Shown here: one piece after another, positions 52,175-60,694 of the stretch
Numbering within the stretch: the stretch's first letter is position 1
Layout of the letters: each line of letters opens with the position of its first letter
Origin: JAKFEW01 sp036675505
Lineage (GTDB): Bacteria > Cyanobacteriota > Sericytochromatia > S15B-MN24 > JAQBPE01
Assembly: GCA_036675505.1 (NCBI GenBank)
Contig: JAKFEW010000060.1
Span: forward strand, 18,488 to 82,487
DNA: 64,000 nucleotides
Reading direction: 5' to 3'
Position numbers and translations under genes: made by a program
Notes under the pieces: generated by a model
Databases searched by the model: none
Seen by the model: only the letters and a program-made list of their open reading frames with translations
What the model was told of the DNA's origin: nothing

Positions 52175-53686
52175 GTGAACCACCTGAACACCGTCGCGGC
52201 CGCGGCCCTCGCCGCCCGCCCGACACCCCCCAGTCCCATGGCCCGCAGGCCACAGGTCGATTTCGGCGCCGCTTTCGAGCGTGCCGAGCGGCAGGTGCGT
52301 GAGCCCGAGTCCGAGCCCGCGGCGCGTGACGCCGGCAGGCCCGAGACGACCGGGCAGGAGCGCGCAGCCGAGGCCAGGTCCCAGAACGATGCCGCCCAGG
52401 CGGCCAAGGCCGAGGCGGCGGCCGAGGACCAGGCGGCGGCCGACGCCAACGCTCTGGCCGACGCCAGCGCGCGGGCCGACGCCAGCGCACGGGCCGATGC
52501 CGGCGCGCGGGCCGACGCCCGGGCGAAGGCCGACGCCGGCGCCGACGCCAGCACCCAGGCCGACGCCCAGGCGGCGGCGGTCGCGGATGCGAAGGCCGAC
52601 GCCGAGGCCACCGAAGAGCCGGCGCTCTCCCCCGAGGCGGCGCTCGCCCTCATGATCGCGACCGGCGTGCCCGCGGGCCGCGTCGCCTCGACCCCCGCGG
52701 CCGACGCGGCGGCCGGGACCGCCGCGCAGGCGGCGGTCACCGAGGCTGGTGCCACCGCCCAGGCCGACGAGCTCGCGGCGATGGTCGCCGCGATGAAGCC
52801 CGCCGAGGCCGGCCAGGCCGATCTCAAGGCGGCCGGCGTCCCGACCGCGGCCACCCAGGCCGCAGCCGGCTCGCTGGCCGAGGCCACGGACGGTCTCGGG
52901 CTGACCGGCATCCAGGTCACGACGCAGGCCGCCACGCAGGTGGAGGCCGGGCCGACCAACCTGGCGCTGGCCCTTGCTGAAGAATCTACGGATGAAGCGC
53001 CCACCACGGGGTCGATCACCCCGGTGACCGTGTCGGACGATGCCGAAGGCATCGAGATGCTGTCCCCCACGGCGCTCCAGGCGACGGACGGCGAGGCCGC
53101 CGAGGCGCCGCTCGACGAGGCCAAGGCCGAGCCCACGCTCACGCCCGCGCTCAACGGCGATCGCCAGGCCACCGACGGCCCGCGCGCGAACGGCGCATCG
53201 ACCACGGCCGCGCAGCCCGCGCGCGCCGAGGACGTCCTGCCCCAGATCGCGAAGCACGCCGAGGCGCTCAAGTCCCAGCAGCAGAGCTCGATCAAGCTCC
53301 AGCTCTTCCCCGAGCACCTCGGCAAGATGGAGATCAAGGTGGTTTCCCACCAGGGCGTGCTGAGCGCCCAGCTCACCGCGGACTCGCAGCACGTGAAGGC
53401 GATGCTCGAGACCCAGGTGGCCGCGCTGCAACGCACCTTCCAGGAGCTCGGGATCAAGATCGACAAGGTCGAGGTCACGCTCTCCAGCGCGAACCTCGGC
53501 GGGTTCGACATGAGCCACTCGGCCTTCGCCGATCAGCAGCAGCAGGGGTTCGGGCAGCAGGCCCAGGCCTCGCGCGGCACGACCGGCACGGGCTACGGCG
53601 CCTGGCTCGGCGACGAGCCGATCATGGACGAAGCTGGCGCCTACGCGACGCCGGACACGATCACGGCGATCGACTACGTCGCCTGA
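52175..53686 (+). CDS. fliK: Flagellar hook-length control protein FliK
   Basis: A 503-residue exported ruler protein. GTG 52175 is chosen from GGAGG 9 bases upstream; an in-frame ATG at 52142 has no such site. A long low-complexity linker of Ala/Asp/Arg (roughly residues 85-150, repeated ADASARAD units) precedes the C-terminal hook-length domain (IKLQLFPEHLGKMEIKVVS, LETQVAALQRTFQELGI). A second FliK-like gene is at 56269. Controlled by a clear sigma-28 promoter. Confidence 0.92.
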   Translation: MNHLNTVAAAALAARPTPPSPMARRPQVDFGAAFERAERQVREPESEPAARDAGRPETTGQERAAEARSQNDAAQAAKAEAAAEDQAAADANALADASARADASARADAGARADARAKADAGADASTQADAQAAAVADAKADAEATEEPALSPEAALALMIATGVPAGRVASTPAADAAAGTAAQAAVTEAGATAQADELAAMVAAMKPAEAGQADLKAAGVPTAATQAAAGSLAEATDGLGLTGIQVTTQAATQVEAGPTNLALALAEESTDEAPTTGSITPVTVSDDAEGIEMLSPTALQATDGEAAEAPLDEAKAEPTLTPALNGDRQATDGPRANGASTTAAQPARAEDVLPQIAKHAEALKSQQQSSIKLQLFPEHLGKMEIKVVSHQGVLSAQLTADSQHVKAMLETQVAALQRTFQELGIKIDKVEVTLSSANLGGFDMSHSAFADQQQQGFGQQAQASRGTTGTGYGAWLGDEPIMDEAGAYATPDTITAIDYVA

Positions 53687-53736
53687 TCGGATCCGATCAA
53701 GCGTGATCGGGATCGCAAATCGATCGCCTGCCAACC

Positions 53737-53764
53737 TAAAGTCGCTCGCCCGCCGTGCCGAGAA
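53737..53764 (+). promoter_or_regulatory. Sigma-28 (FliA) promoter of flgD
   Basis: TAAA (53737-53740), 16 bases, then GCCGAGAA (53757-53764) matches seven of eight bases of GCCGATAA. Transcription would start near 53771, ahead of the GGGAGG ribosome binding site and ATG at 53806. Confidence 0.65.
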
Positions 53765-53805
53765 AGCATATGGCGGGGGGCGCACCCCCGACTGGGAGGT
53801 CAACC

Positions 53806-54324
53806 ATGCCTAGCGGAACGTCGCTCGTCGGCAACCTGAAAGATCTGATCGGCGCGGCCGAGACCAAGGGCAACCGCAAGGTCGGCTCCGACATGGACAA
53901 GGACGCGTTCTTGAAGCTGCTCGTCACGCAGCTCAAGAACCAGGATCCCATGAAGCCGATGCAGGACACCGAGTTCATCGGCCAGATGGCGCAGTTCTCC
54001 TCGCTCGAGCAGATGCAGAACATGAACAAGCAGATGGCAGCGCAGAACAACTTCGCCCAGCTCAGCCAGGCCAGCTCGTTGATCGGCAAGGACGTCACCC
54101 TCGTCACGAACGGCGAGGACGCCCAGACGATCACCGGCATGGTGGACGAGGTCCGCCAGACCGGCGGCGAAACGTTCGTCATCGTCGGCGGCGAGGCCTA
54201 CGCGACCTCGATGATCCACACGGTGGGCAAGGCCGGCACCGCGGCAGCCCCGGTCACCAAGACGGACGCCGGCACGCAGTACATCCCGGTGCCGAGCACG
54301 GCCACGACGGCCGCCGCGCCATGA
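53806..54324 (+). CDS. flgD: Flagellar hook-cap protein FlgD
   Basis: A 172-residue hook-assembly scaffold. DKDAFLKLLVTQLKNQDP and MQDTEFIGQMAQFSSLEQM are diagnostic for the N-terminal half; the C-terminal Tudor-like region is short (the family is often near 220 residues). GGGAGG before ATG 53806. Overlaps the next gene by 4 bases and is followed by flgE, the hook protein it helps polymerise. Confidence 0.93.
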   Translation: MPSGTSLVGNLKDLIGAAETKGNRKVGSDMDKDAFLKLLVTQLKNQDPMKPMQDTEFIGQMAQFSSLEQMQNMNKQMAAQNNFAQLSQASSLIGKDVTLVTNGEDAQTITGMVDEVRQTGGETFVIVGGEAYATSMIHTVGKAGTAAAPVTKTDAGTQYIPVPSTATTAAAP

Positions 54325-54710
54325 TCGACGACATCTTGCTCAACCAGTCGCTCGGGCCCGTCGGCCCGGTCGGCCCCGGGGCGGGCAGGACGTCGAAGCC
54401 GGGCCCGACCACCGGACCGAGCTTCGCCGAGGTCTTCAACGACAGGCTCGCGACCGCCCCCCTCAAGCTCAGCGCCCACGCCCAGCAGCGGCTCAACTCC
54501 CGGCAAATCGAGCTCACCCCGCAGGACTGGGAAAGAATCCAGAAGGGCGTCGAGAAGGCCGCCGCCAAGGGTGCCCGCGAGGCGCTCGTGCTCACCGAGA
54601 AGGCCGCGCTGGTGGTGAGCATCCGCAACCGAACCGTGATCACGGCCGTCGACCCGGCCAGCATGAAAGAAAACGTCTTCACGAACATCGACAGCGCCGT
54701 CATCGTGTAA
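54321..54710 (+). CDS. Flagellar operon protein (TIGR02530 type)
   Basis: A 129-residue protein found in many flagellar operons between flgD and flgE. After a Gly/Pro-rich start it has LSAHAQQRLNSRQIELTPQD and ALVLTEKAALVVSIRNRTVI, strong for this family. It is a putative hook-associated factor without an established biochemical role. ATGA overlap with flgD. Confidence 0.85.
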   Translation: MIDDILLNQSLGPVGPVGPGAGRTSKPGPTTGPSFAEVFNDRLATAPLKLSAHAQQRLNSRQIELTPQDWERIQKGVEKAAAKGAREALVLTEKAALVVSIRNRTVITAVDPASMKENVFTNIDSAVIV

Positions 54711-54857
54711 TCCCCCGGGTACCAGGGAACCCCAAGGCTGGACCGCAGCACCCGCGGCAAAACCGCTCGTGCAAGGAAGCCGTCGCCCGCACCGAATGTG
54801 CGTGGCTCCCCTGGACCCCGCCCCCGCCCCGGTCATCAGGCAGGAGAGGAGTCCCCC
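54711..54857 (+). promoter_or_regulatory. Untranslated leader of flgE with predicted hairpins
   Basis: A 147-base gap unlike the tight spacing of its neighbours. Hairpin 1 (54748-54772) pairs GCAC with GTGC and GCGG with CCGC around CAAAA; hairpin 2 (54788-54802) pairs CGCAC with GTGCG. A strong ribosome binding site (CAGGAGAGGAG) precedes ATG. Might hold a regulatory RNA element; a riboswitch class was not recognised. Confidence 0.4.
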
Positions 54858-56249
54858 ATGATTCGTTCGATCTTTTCGGGCGTCAGCGGTATGCGCAACC
54901 ACCAGACGCGCATGGACGTGCTCGGAAACAACATCGCGAACGTCAACACCGTCGGCTTCAAGTACAGCCGCGTGAACTTCTCCGACCAGGTGTCGCAGCT
55001 GATGCTGGCCGCGACCGCCCCGGGCGGCGCCGGCAACAGCCGCGGCGGCGTGAACCCCAAGCAGGTCGGCCTCGGCTCGACCGTCGCCACCGTCGACGTG
55101 GTCCACACCCAGGGCAACCTCCAGACCACCGGCAAGGTCACGGACCTCGCGATCCAGGGCAACGGCTTCTTCGTCCTCTCCGACGGCCCGCAGCGCTACT
55201 ACTCGCGCAACGGCACGTTCGACTTCGACCGCGAAGGATCGCTGGTCAACCCGGCGAACGGCCTCCACGTGATGGGCTACCAGGCCGTCCGGAAGCTCGA
55301 CGCCGCCGGCGAGCCCTTCTTCGAGGTCGACAACGCGGCCCCGATCAAGGAAGTCGCGATCCCCGCGGGCGCCGTCATCCCGCCCCGCCGCACGACCGAA
55401 ATCTCGATGAAGGGCAACCTCGACGAGCGCATCCCGGTCGCACCGGCCGCGGACAACTTCTTCGACACCAGCACCGAGGTCTTCGACTCGCTGGGCAACC
55501 AGCACTTCGTGACCCTCCGCTTCACCCACGTGGGCCCGAACCAGTGGGACTGGAACGTCCTGAACAACGATCCGACCTTCGTCGACCCGAGCAACCCCGC
55601 CTTCCCCCCCGGGCAGCCGGTGAAGAACAACCCCGCGGCGCCCGCGCCGGCCAACACCTTGCTCGAGTTCGGCAACAACGGCCTGCTGATCGACCGCGCT
55701 CCGCCGAACGCCACCACGGTGCCCACGTCGTACGACGCCGGCTCGGTGGACCTCGCGTGGCGGCTGCCCTCGGGCGTCGTCACCACCACCCGGATCATCC
55801 CGAACTGGGGTGACGAGACCCAGGCGCAGGGCGTGACGCAGTTCGCCACTGAGTCGACGGCCGTCGTGGCCGACCAGAACGGCTTCACCCGCGGCGAGCT
55901 CACCGGCATCACGATCGACAAGGTCGGCCTGATCAACGGCGTCTTCTCGAACGGCCGCCAGCAGCTGCTCGGCCAGGTCGCGATCGCCACGTTCTCGAAC
56001 CCGGGCGGCCTGATGAAGGAAGGCGAGAACAACTTCATCAAGACCAACAACTCGGGCGACGCGATCGTCCGCGTGCCCGGCCAGGCCGAGGCAGGCAGCA
56101 TCACGGCCGGCACGCTCGAGATGTCGAACGTCGACCTGGCGGAGCAGTTCGCCGAGATGATCACCACGCAGCGCGGCTTCCAGGCCAGCTCGCGGGTCAT
56201 CACCACCTCGGACGAAATCCTCCAGGAGCTGATCAACCTCAAGCGGTAG
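54858..56249 (+). CDS. flgE: Flagellar hook protein FlgE
   Basis: A 463-residue hook subunit. N-terminal MIRSIFSGVSGMRNHQTRMDVLGNNIANVNT and C-terminal VDLAEQFAEMITTQRGFQASSRVITTSDEILQELINLKR are the standard D0 coiled-coil ends. ATG 54858 has CAGGAGAGGAG upstream. Exported by the type III system; size controlled by FliK. A long untranslated leader precedes it. Confidence 0.97.
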   Translation: MIRSIFSGVSGMRNHQTRMDVLGNNIANVNTVGFKYSRVNFSDQVSQLMLAATAPGGAGNSRGGVNPKQVGLGSTVATVDVVHTQGNLQTTGKVTDLAIQGNGFFVLSDGPQRYYSRNGTFDFDREGSLVNPANGLHVMGYQAVRKLDAAGEPFFEVDNAAPIKEVAIPAGAVIPPRRTTEISMKGNLDERIPVAPAADNFFDTSTEVFDSLGNQHFVTLRFTHVGPNQWDWNVLNNDPTFVDPSNPAFPPGQPVKNNPAAPAPANTLLEFGNNGLLIDRAPPNATTVPTSYDAGSVDLAWRLPSGVVTTTRIIPNWGDETQAQGVTQFATESTAVVADQNGFTRGELTGITIDKVGLINGVFSNGRQQLLGQVAIATFSNPGGLMKEGENNFIKTNNSGDAIVRVPGQAEAGSITAGTLEMSNVDLAEQFAEMITTQRGFQASSRVITTSDEILQELINLKR

Positions 56250-56268
56250 AACCCGTAAGGGGGGCTAG

Positions 56269-57774
56269 ATGTATATTCGCGGGGTCGACTTCTCGCGAGC
56301 CAACGTCATCGTGGGGACGGACGCGGAAGCGCCCGTCCCCACGACCGGTGGAAACGCCCAGCTGCAGGCCCGCAACGTCATCGAGGCGCGCGTCATCGCG
56401 GCCGCGGGCGGCGAGGCCACGCTGGACATCGGTGGCCAACGGGTCGTCGTCGAGACCCACGTCACGCTGAACGCGGGCGACAAGCTCTTCGTCCGGGTCC
56501 AGGAGAACACCGGCGGCCAGATCCGGCTCGCCGTGCTGCAGAGCGCGCCCGAGAGCGGCCTGGGCGCGCCGCTCGCGGACGACGCGGTCGACGATCTGCT
56601 GCGCGAGCTCGGCGTGCCGCAAGACGCCCGCACGCGGACCGTCGCCCGGGCGCTGGTCGCCCGCGACGGCACGCTCGACAAGGCCCAGCTGCAGACGCTT
56701 CTGCGCGACTTGAAGCCCTTCCAGCAGGTCGGCGCGCGTGAGGCCGCGGCCGCGGCGCTGCTGCAGAAGGCCGGCGCACCTGTTTCGGCAGGCACCGTGG
56801 CGATCGCCGCCGCCCGCGCCAACCCGGAAGCCCCGCCGGACGTGGGCGCCAAGCTCGCGGCGCTGCGGCCGGCGCTCGAGGCGATCGCCCGACCAACCGG
56901 CTCGCCCACCCGGGCCGGGGCGGTGGGGCAGGCGATCGCCAGCGAGCTGACGACCCTCCTGGCCGGCCTGCCGCTCGGCGATCACGCCGACGCGCCGCGC
57001 GTCGCGGCCGCGCTGCGCGCCTGGATCGACAAGCTCACGCCGGCATCGGCGAAGGCGAAAGCCGCCCAGGTCGCCGAAAAGGACCAGGCGGTCGAGGAAA
57101 CACCCACCTCCCCGGACCCCCCGCCGGAAGCCGGCGAGCGAGCTATGGAGCGGGTTCGAGGGGTGCGCCCGTCACCGCATTTCCCCGCACGGGTGGGTAT
57201 AACTCATGGGGCATCCTCCGGGTCGTCCGCGCCCGACCTGGCTTCCCAGCTCGAGCGGTTGGCGAAGGCCCTCGGAGGAGAGCACGCGGGACTCAAACGA
57301 CAAATCGGTGAAGCCGTGGCGGAAGTTCGCTATCTGCAGCTCTCGAACACCCAGGCCCCCCAGGGGGCCGGGGCGCCGTCGCTCGCGACCGAGTTCCTGA
57401 TCCCGCTGCTCACGCCGCAGCTCGGCGGCGCCAACCCCGAGACGCCGGTCCAGATCCACCAGAAGCCCCGCAAGCCCGGCGAGCCGGTCGATCCCGACAA
57501 CATCCAGTTCGAGTTCGTGCTCGAGACCGAGCACCTCGCGACCGTGCAGGCCGACCTCACGGTCAAGGACGGCGTGGTCAGCCTCGCGCTCGGCGTCGCC
57601 GACCCCGAGGACCGCGTGTTCATCGAGGCCCGCATCGACGAGCTCAGAGACGCGATCAATGGCCTCGGCTACGAGACCGGCCGCTTCGGCGCTCGCCAGG
57701 CGCGCGCGCTGCCACCCCGGGTGCGCCAGGCGGAGGGCCTCGAAGAGGTCGTCCGCTTCGACCGGAGGATCTGA
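56269..57774 (+). CDS. Second FliK-like hook-length control protein
   Basis: A 501-residue protein. The N-terminal part (VIEARVIAAAGGEATLDIGGQ; LNAGDKLFVRVQEN) is a small beta-barrel domain seen in FliK proteins of several phyla. The C-terminal part (EFVLETEHLATVQADLTVKDGVVSLALGV) is the hook-length core, distinct from the FliK at 52175. A low-complexity Pro/Arg/Glu linker (about residues 275-325) is likely an insertion. It is 19 bases after flgE. Confidence 0.75.
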   Translation: MYIRGVDFSRANVIVGTDAEAPVPTTGGNAQLQARNVIEARVIAAAGGEATLDIGGQRVVVETHVTLNAGDKLFVRVQENTGGQIRLAVLQSAPESGLGAPLADDAVDDLLRELGVPQDARTRTVARALVARDGTLDKAQLQTLLRDLKPFQQVGAREAAAAALLQKAGAPVSAGTVAIAAARANPEAPPDVGAKLAALRPALEAIARPTGSPTRAGAVGQAIASELTTLLAGLPLGDHADAPRVAAALRAWIDKLTPASAKAKAAQVAEKDQAVEETPTSPDPPPEAGERAMERVRGVRPSPHFPARVGITHGASSGSSAPDLASQLERLAKALGGEHAGLKRQIGEAVAEVRYLQLSNTQAPQGAGAPSLATEFLIPLLTPQLGGANPETPVQIHQKPRKPGEPVDPDNIQFEFVLETEHLATVQADLTVKDGVVSLALGVADPEDRVFIEARIDELRDAINGLGYETGRFGARQARALPPRVRQAEGLEEVVRFDRRI

Positions 57775-57775
57775 C

Positions 57776-58084
57776 GTGGCGGCCGCGGAGAAGCAGAAGC
57801 CCACGGAAAAGAAGCGCGCCGTCGCGTTGCGCTACGACCAGGGCCGGGACGAGGCGCCGACCGTCGTCGCCGCAGGCCAGGGCCTGGTCGCTGACAAGAT
57901 TGTCGAGCTCGCCCGCGAGTCCGGCGTCCCGGTCGAGTCGAACCCCGACCTCGCGGACGCACTCGCCGAGGTCCAGATCGGCACGGCGATCCCCGAGGAG
58001 CTGTATCCCGTGGTCGCCGAGATGTTGGTTTTCATCAGCCGCATGAACAAGCAGCGCGGCGCCTCTAAAGGGGGCCGCCGGTGA
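57776..58084 (+). CDS. FlhB C-terminal-like protein (FlhX/YlqH type)
   Basis: A 102-residue protein matching the cytoplasmic tail of FlhB (AVALRYDQGRDEAPTVVAAG, LADALAEVQIGTAIPEELYP). The autocleavage motif NPTH of full FlhB is absent, as in other stand-alone FhlB-like proteins that can replace part of the FlhB tail. GTG 57776 has GGAGG 9 bases upstream. The full FlhB is not in the window. Confidence 0.85.
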   Translation: MAAAEKQKPTEKKRAVALRYDQGRDEAPTVVAAGQGLVADKIVELARESGVPVESNPDLADALAEVQIGTAIPEELYPVVAEMLVFISRMNKQRGASKGGRR

Positions 58085-58278
58085 TCAAAGTGACGCGGTT
58101 GAACGGATCGGAGCTGGTATTGAATGCCGACCTGATCCAGGCCATCGAGGCGACGCCGGACACCGTGCTGAGCCTGACCACGGATCAAAAATACGTCGTC
58201 CGCGAGGACGTCGAAGAGATCGTCTCGCGGGTCGTCGCATACAAGCGCGCGATCTTCCAAGGGCCCCGCGGCCTTTGA
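58081..58278 (+). CDS. flbD: FlbD/SwrD-family flagellar protein
   Basis: A 65-residue small protein. IKVTRLNGSELVLNADLIQ and EATPDTVLSLTTDQKYVV are diagnostic for FlbD (SwrD in Bacillus, where it boosts motor power through the stator). GTG start overlapping the previous stop by 4 bases. Followed by motA as in many genomes. Confidence 0.92.
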   Translation: MIKVTRLNGSELVLNADLIQAIEATPDTVLSLTTDQKYVVREDVEEIVSRVVAYKRAIFQGPRGL

Positions 58279-58285
58279 CGCTTCG

Positions 58286-58301
58286 CCCCGGCTAGCCGGG
58301 G
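58286..58301. repeat. Perfect 16-base palindrome between flbD and motA
   Basis: CCCCGGCTAGCCGGGG is fully self-complementary. It could be a protein-binding site or a hairpin in the RNA. No U-run follows, so it is not a typical terminator. Confidence 0.4.
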
Positions 58302-58313
58302 ATCGGAAGAGGG

Positions 58314-59150
58314 GTGTTTCCCATTCTGGAAATTACGACCGCCATCGGCCTGGTTCTCGGCTTCGGCGCCTTGCTCATCGCCCACATCTGGGAGAACAAC
58401 TGGCAGATCACCGCGGTGTTGAGCCTCCTCAACCCGTCCGCCGCCCTGATCGTGTTCGGCGGCACCTTCGGCGCGCTCCTCATCGGCTTCCCGACCGAGG
58501 AGATCAAGCAGCTGCCGAAGGCGCTCCGCCACAGCTTCTACAAGAACGACCTCCAGCCGGGGTCGCTCGTCAGCAAGCTCGTGCAGTTCGCCGAGAAGGC
58601 CCGCCGCGAAGGCCTGCTCGCCCTCGAGACCGAGGTCGCGGCGGCCGGCGACCCCTTCTTGCAGAAGGGCATCCAGCTGGTCGCCGACGGCCTCGACCAG
58701 GACACCATCAAGGAGATGCTCGAGACCGAGCTCGACTTCGTCGCCTCCCGCCACGCCTCCGCCGCCGCGATGCTCGACGCGATGGGCGGCTACGCCCCCA
58801 CGATGGGCATCATCGGCACCGTCATGGGCCTGATCTCGCTGCTCGGCAACCTGAGCGGCGCCGACATGGGCGCGATGGGCGCGGGCATCGCCGTCGCCTT
58901 CACGGCCACGCTGTACGGCGTGGCGTCGGCCAACTTGCTGTGGCTGCCGCTCGCCCAGAAGCTCAAGCGCAAGAGCGAGGAAGAGCTGCTCATGCGCGAG
59001 GTCATGATCGCGGGCATCATCTCGATCCAGGCCGGCGACAACCCGCAGATCGTCGAGGAGAAGCTCAAGAGCTATCTCAGCCCCGAGGTGCGCAAGCAAA
59101 TCGCGCGCGGCGGCGGCAAAAAGGGCGAGGAGCCCAAGGGGAAGAAGTAA
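58314..59150 (+). CDS. motA: Flagellar stator protein MotA
   Basis: A 278-residue inner-membrane protein with four TM helices. IGLVLGFGALLIAHIWEN, NPSAALIVFGGTFGALLI and GYAPTMGIIGTVMGLISLL are typical, and the long cytoplasmic loop carries the charged residues that contact FliG. GTG 58314 is read as start; GGAAGAGG is close to it. Makes the proton or sodium channel with MotB directly downstream (stop and start are adjacent). Confidence 0.95.
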   Translation: MFPILEITTAIGLVLGFGALLIAHIWENNWQITAVLSLLNPSAALIVFGGTFGALLIGFPTEEIKQLPKALRHSFYKNDLQPGSLVSKLVQFAEKARREGLLALETEVAAAGDPFLQKGIQLVADGLDQDTIKEMLETELDFVASRHASAAAMLDAMGGYAPTMGIIGTVMGLISLLGNLSGADMGAMGAGIAVAFTATLYGVASANLLWLPLAQKLKRKSEEELLMREVMIAGIISIQAGDNPQIVEEKLKSYLSPEVRKQIARGGGKKGEEPKGKK

Positions 59151-59906
59151 ATGAGCAAGCGGCGTGGTGGGCATGGGGGAGGACACGGATCCTCCGAGCG
59201 TTGGCTGCTGACGTACGCCGACCTCATCACGCTGCTGCTCGCGTTCTTCATCATCCTCTACGCGATGAGCCAGACGGATCACAAGAAGATGTACGACCTG
59301 TCGAAGGCGCTCTCGAGCGCCTTCCACGTCACGTCCGGCGCCTCGAGCGCCGCGCTGGACGGCCAGCCGAGCGTGCTCGTGGGCGGTCAGGCGCCGATGG
59401 ACATCCCGCTGCTCAACATGCAGGACCAGCTCGAGAAGAAGATCGCCGAGGAGTTCGGCGAGCAGCAGGGCCAGGACGGCCAGCAGGCCGTCACGACGAC
59501 GCTCACCGAGCGCGGGCTCGTGGTCTCGCTCGCGAGCTCGGCGTTCTTCGATCCGGGCGCCGCGGCGCTGCGGCCGGACGCGATCGCGCTGCTGCGCACC
59601 GTGGCCTGGACGCTCAAGAGCAGCGGCCGCAACATCATGATCGAGGGCCACACGGACGACACGCCCATCCACACGGCGATGTTCCCGAGCAACTGGGAGC
59701 TTTCCACGCACCGCGCCACGTCGGTGGTCCGCTACCTCGCCGAGGCCTACAAACTCCCGCCTGAGCGGTTATCGGCCGCCGGGTACGGGGAATATAAGCC
59801 ATTGGTGGCCAACACGAGCCCCGAAAATCGCGCCAAGAATCGCCGCGTCGACATCGTCGTCCTGAAATCCGACACCAAAGGTCAGCGCCCCGCCGGGCAG
59901 CTGTGA
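59151..59906 (+). CDS. motB: Flagellar stator protein MotB
   Basis: A 251-residue protein with one N-terminal TM helix (WLLTYADLITLLLAFFIIL) carrying the essential Asp24, a plug-like linker and an OmpA-type peptidoglycan-binding domain (IMIEGHTDDTPIHT, RLSAAGYGEYKP). It anchors the stator to the cell wall. The gene follows motA immediately. Confidence 0.96.
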   Translation: MSKRRGGHGGGHGSSERWLLTYADLITLLLAFFIILYAMSQTDHKKMYDLSKALSSAFHVTSGASSAALDGQPSVLVGGQAPMDIPLLNMQDQLEKKIAEEFGEQQGQDGQQAVTTTLTERGLVVSLASSAFFDPGAAALRPDAIALLRTVAWTLKSSGRNIMIEGHTDDTPIHTAMFPSNWELSTHRATSVVRYLAEAYKLPPERLSAAGYGEYKPLVANTSPENRAKNRRVDIVVLKSDTKGQRPAGQL

Positions 59907-60023
59907 GCATCGGCACCTGAGCTCCGGTTTCGCACCTGTAATATGTCACGCGTGTGAGTACGCCCACTGACCCGAGTGCCATCTCGCGCGACGATGGTGG
60001 GCACCTGACTACGGAGAGTAACG

Positions 60024-60665
60024 ATGGCGGCCAACCTCAAAAACGCCCCCCCGGCTGGCAAGAAAGACGACAAGGCCCCCGGCAAGCCTGAGAAGGAGCG
60101 CTGGAGTCCCGACTGGAAGTGGGTCGCGCTCGGCCTGGGCTTCGCCCTGACCAGCATCGGCGCCACGGTCCTGGGCGTACACTTCTACGCCCAGCACTTC
60201 CTCGTGAAGGAAGTGACGAAGAAGGAGTACGTGCTCAAGATGCCAGCCAAGCCTGGCCCGAGCGTGCCGCTCTTCGCGACCCAGATCGTCAACCTCAAGG
60301 GTGGCCGCTACCTGCGGTTCTCGGTGGTGCTGCAGTATGCCGCCAACGAGCACCTCTGGCCGACCGGCGGCGGCGGTTCCGGTGGCCATGGCGGTGGCAA
60401 GCCGACGAACCCGCTCGAGAAGTTCGAGCCGCTCATGAAGGACGTGGTCGTCTCCACGATCAGCCGCCACAGCGCGACCGAGCTGTTGGAGCCCGAAGGG
60501 CGCGAGCAGCTCAAGATGAAGATCAAGGCCAACGTCAACCACGAGATCAAGGCGGCCTTCGGCGCCGCCGAGGGCATGGGCGACGGCCACGGCGAGGCCG
60601 GCCAGGAGGGCGGCTCGCTGCCCGAGGTCCTGCGGGTGTTCTTCACCGAATTCGTCGTTTCCTAG
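60024..60665 (+). CDS. fliL: Flagellar basal-body-associated protein FliL
   Basis: A 213-residue protein with a Lys/Pro-rich cytoplasmic N-terminus, one TM helix (about 32-54, KWVALGLGFALTSIGATVLG) and a periplasmic domain (RYLRFSVVLQYAANEH, EPLMKDVVVSTISRHSATEL). The Gly/His-rich insert (GGGGSGGHGGGK) is unusual. Works with the stator. The 117 bases upstream contain a -10-like TAATAT at 59939-59944 and no other gene. Confidence 0.92.
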   Translation: MAANLKNAPPAGKKDDKAPGKPEKERWSPDWKWVALGLGFALTSIGATVLGVHFYAQHFLVKEVTKKEYVLKMPAKPGPSVPLFATQIVNLKGGRYLRFSVVLQYAANEHLWPTGGGGSGGHGGGKPTNPLEKFEPLMKDVVVSTISRHSATELLEPEGREQLKMKIKANVNHEIKAAFGAAEGMGDGHGEAGQEGGSLPEVLRVFFTEFVVS

Positions 60666-60694
60666 CTGCACGGAAAGCCCGGTAACGTAGGCTC

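Noticed and set aside
54748..54802. Cyclic-di-GMP (GEMM) riboswitch before flgE
   Set aside because: GGCAAAACC resembles one conserved part, but the CGCAAAGCC core and tetraloop-receptor helix are absent.
59907..60023. Sigma-54 promoter before fliL
   Set aside because: CGGCAC lacks a GC doublet at the proper distance; no -24/-12 match.
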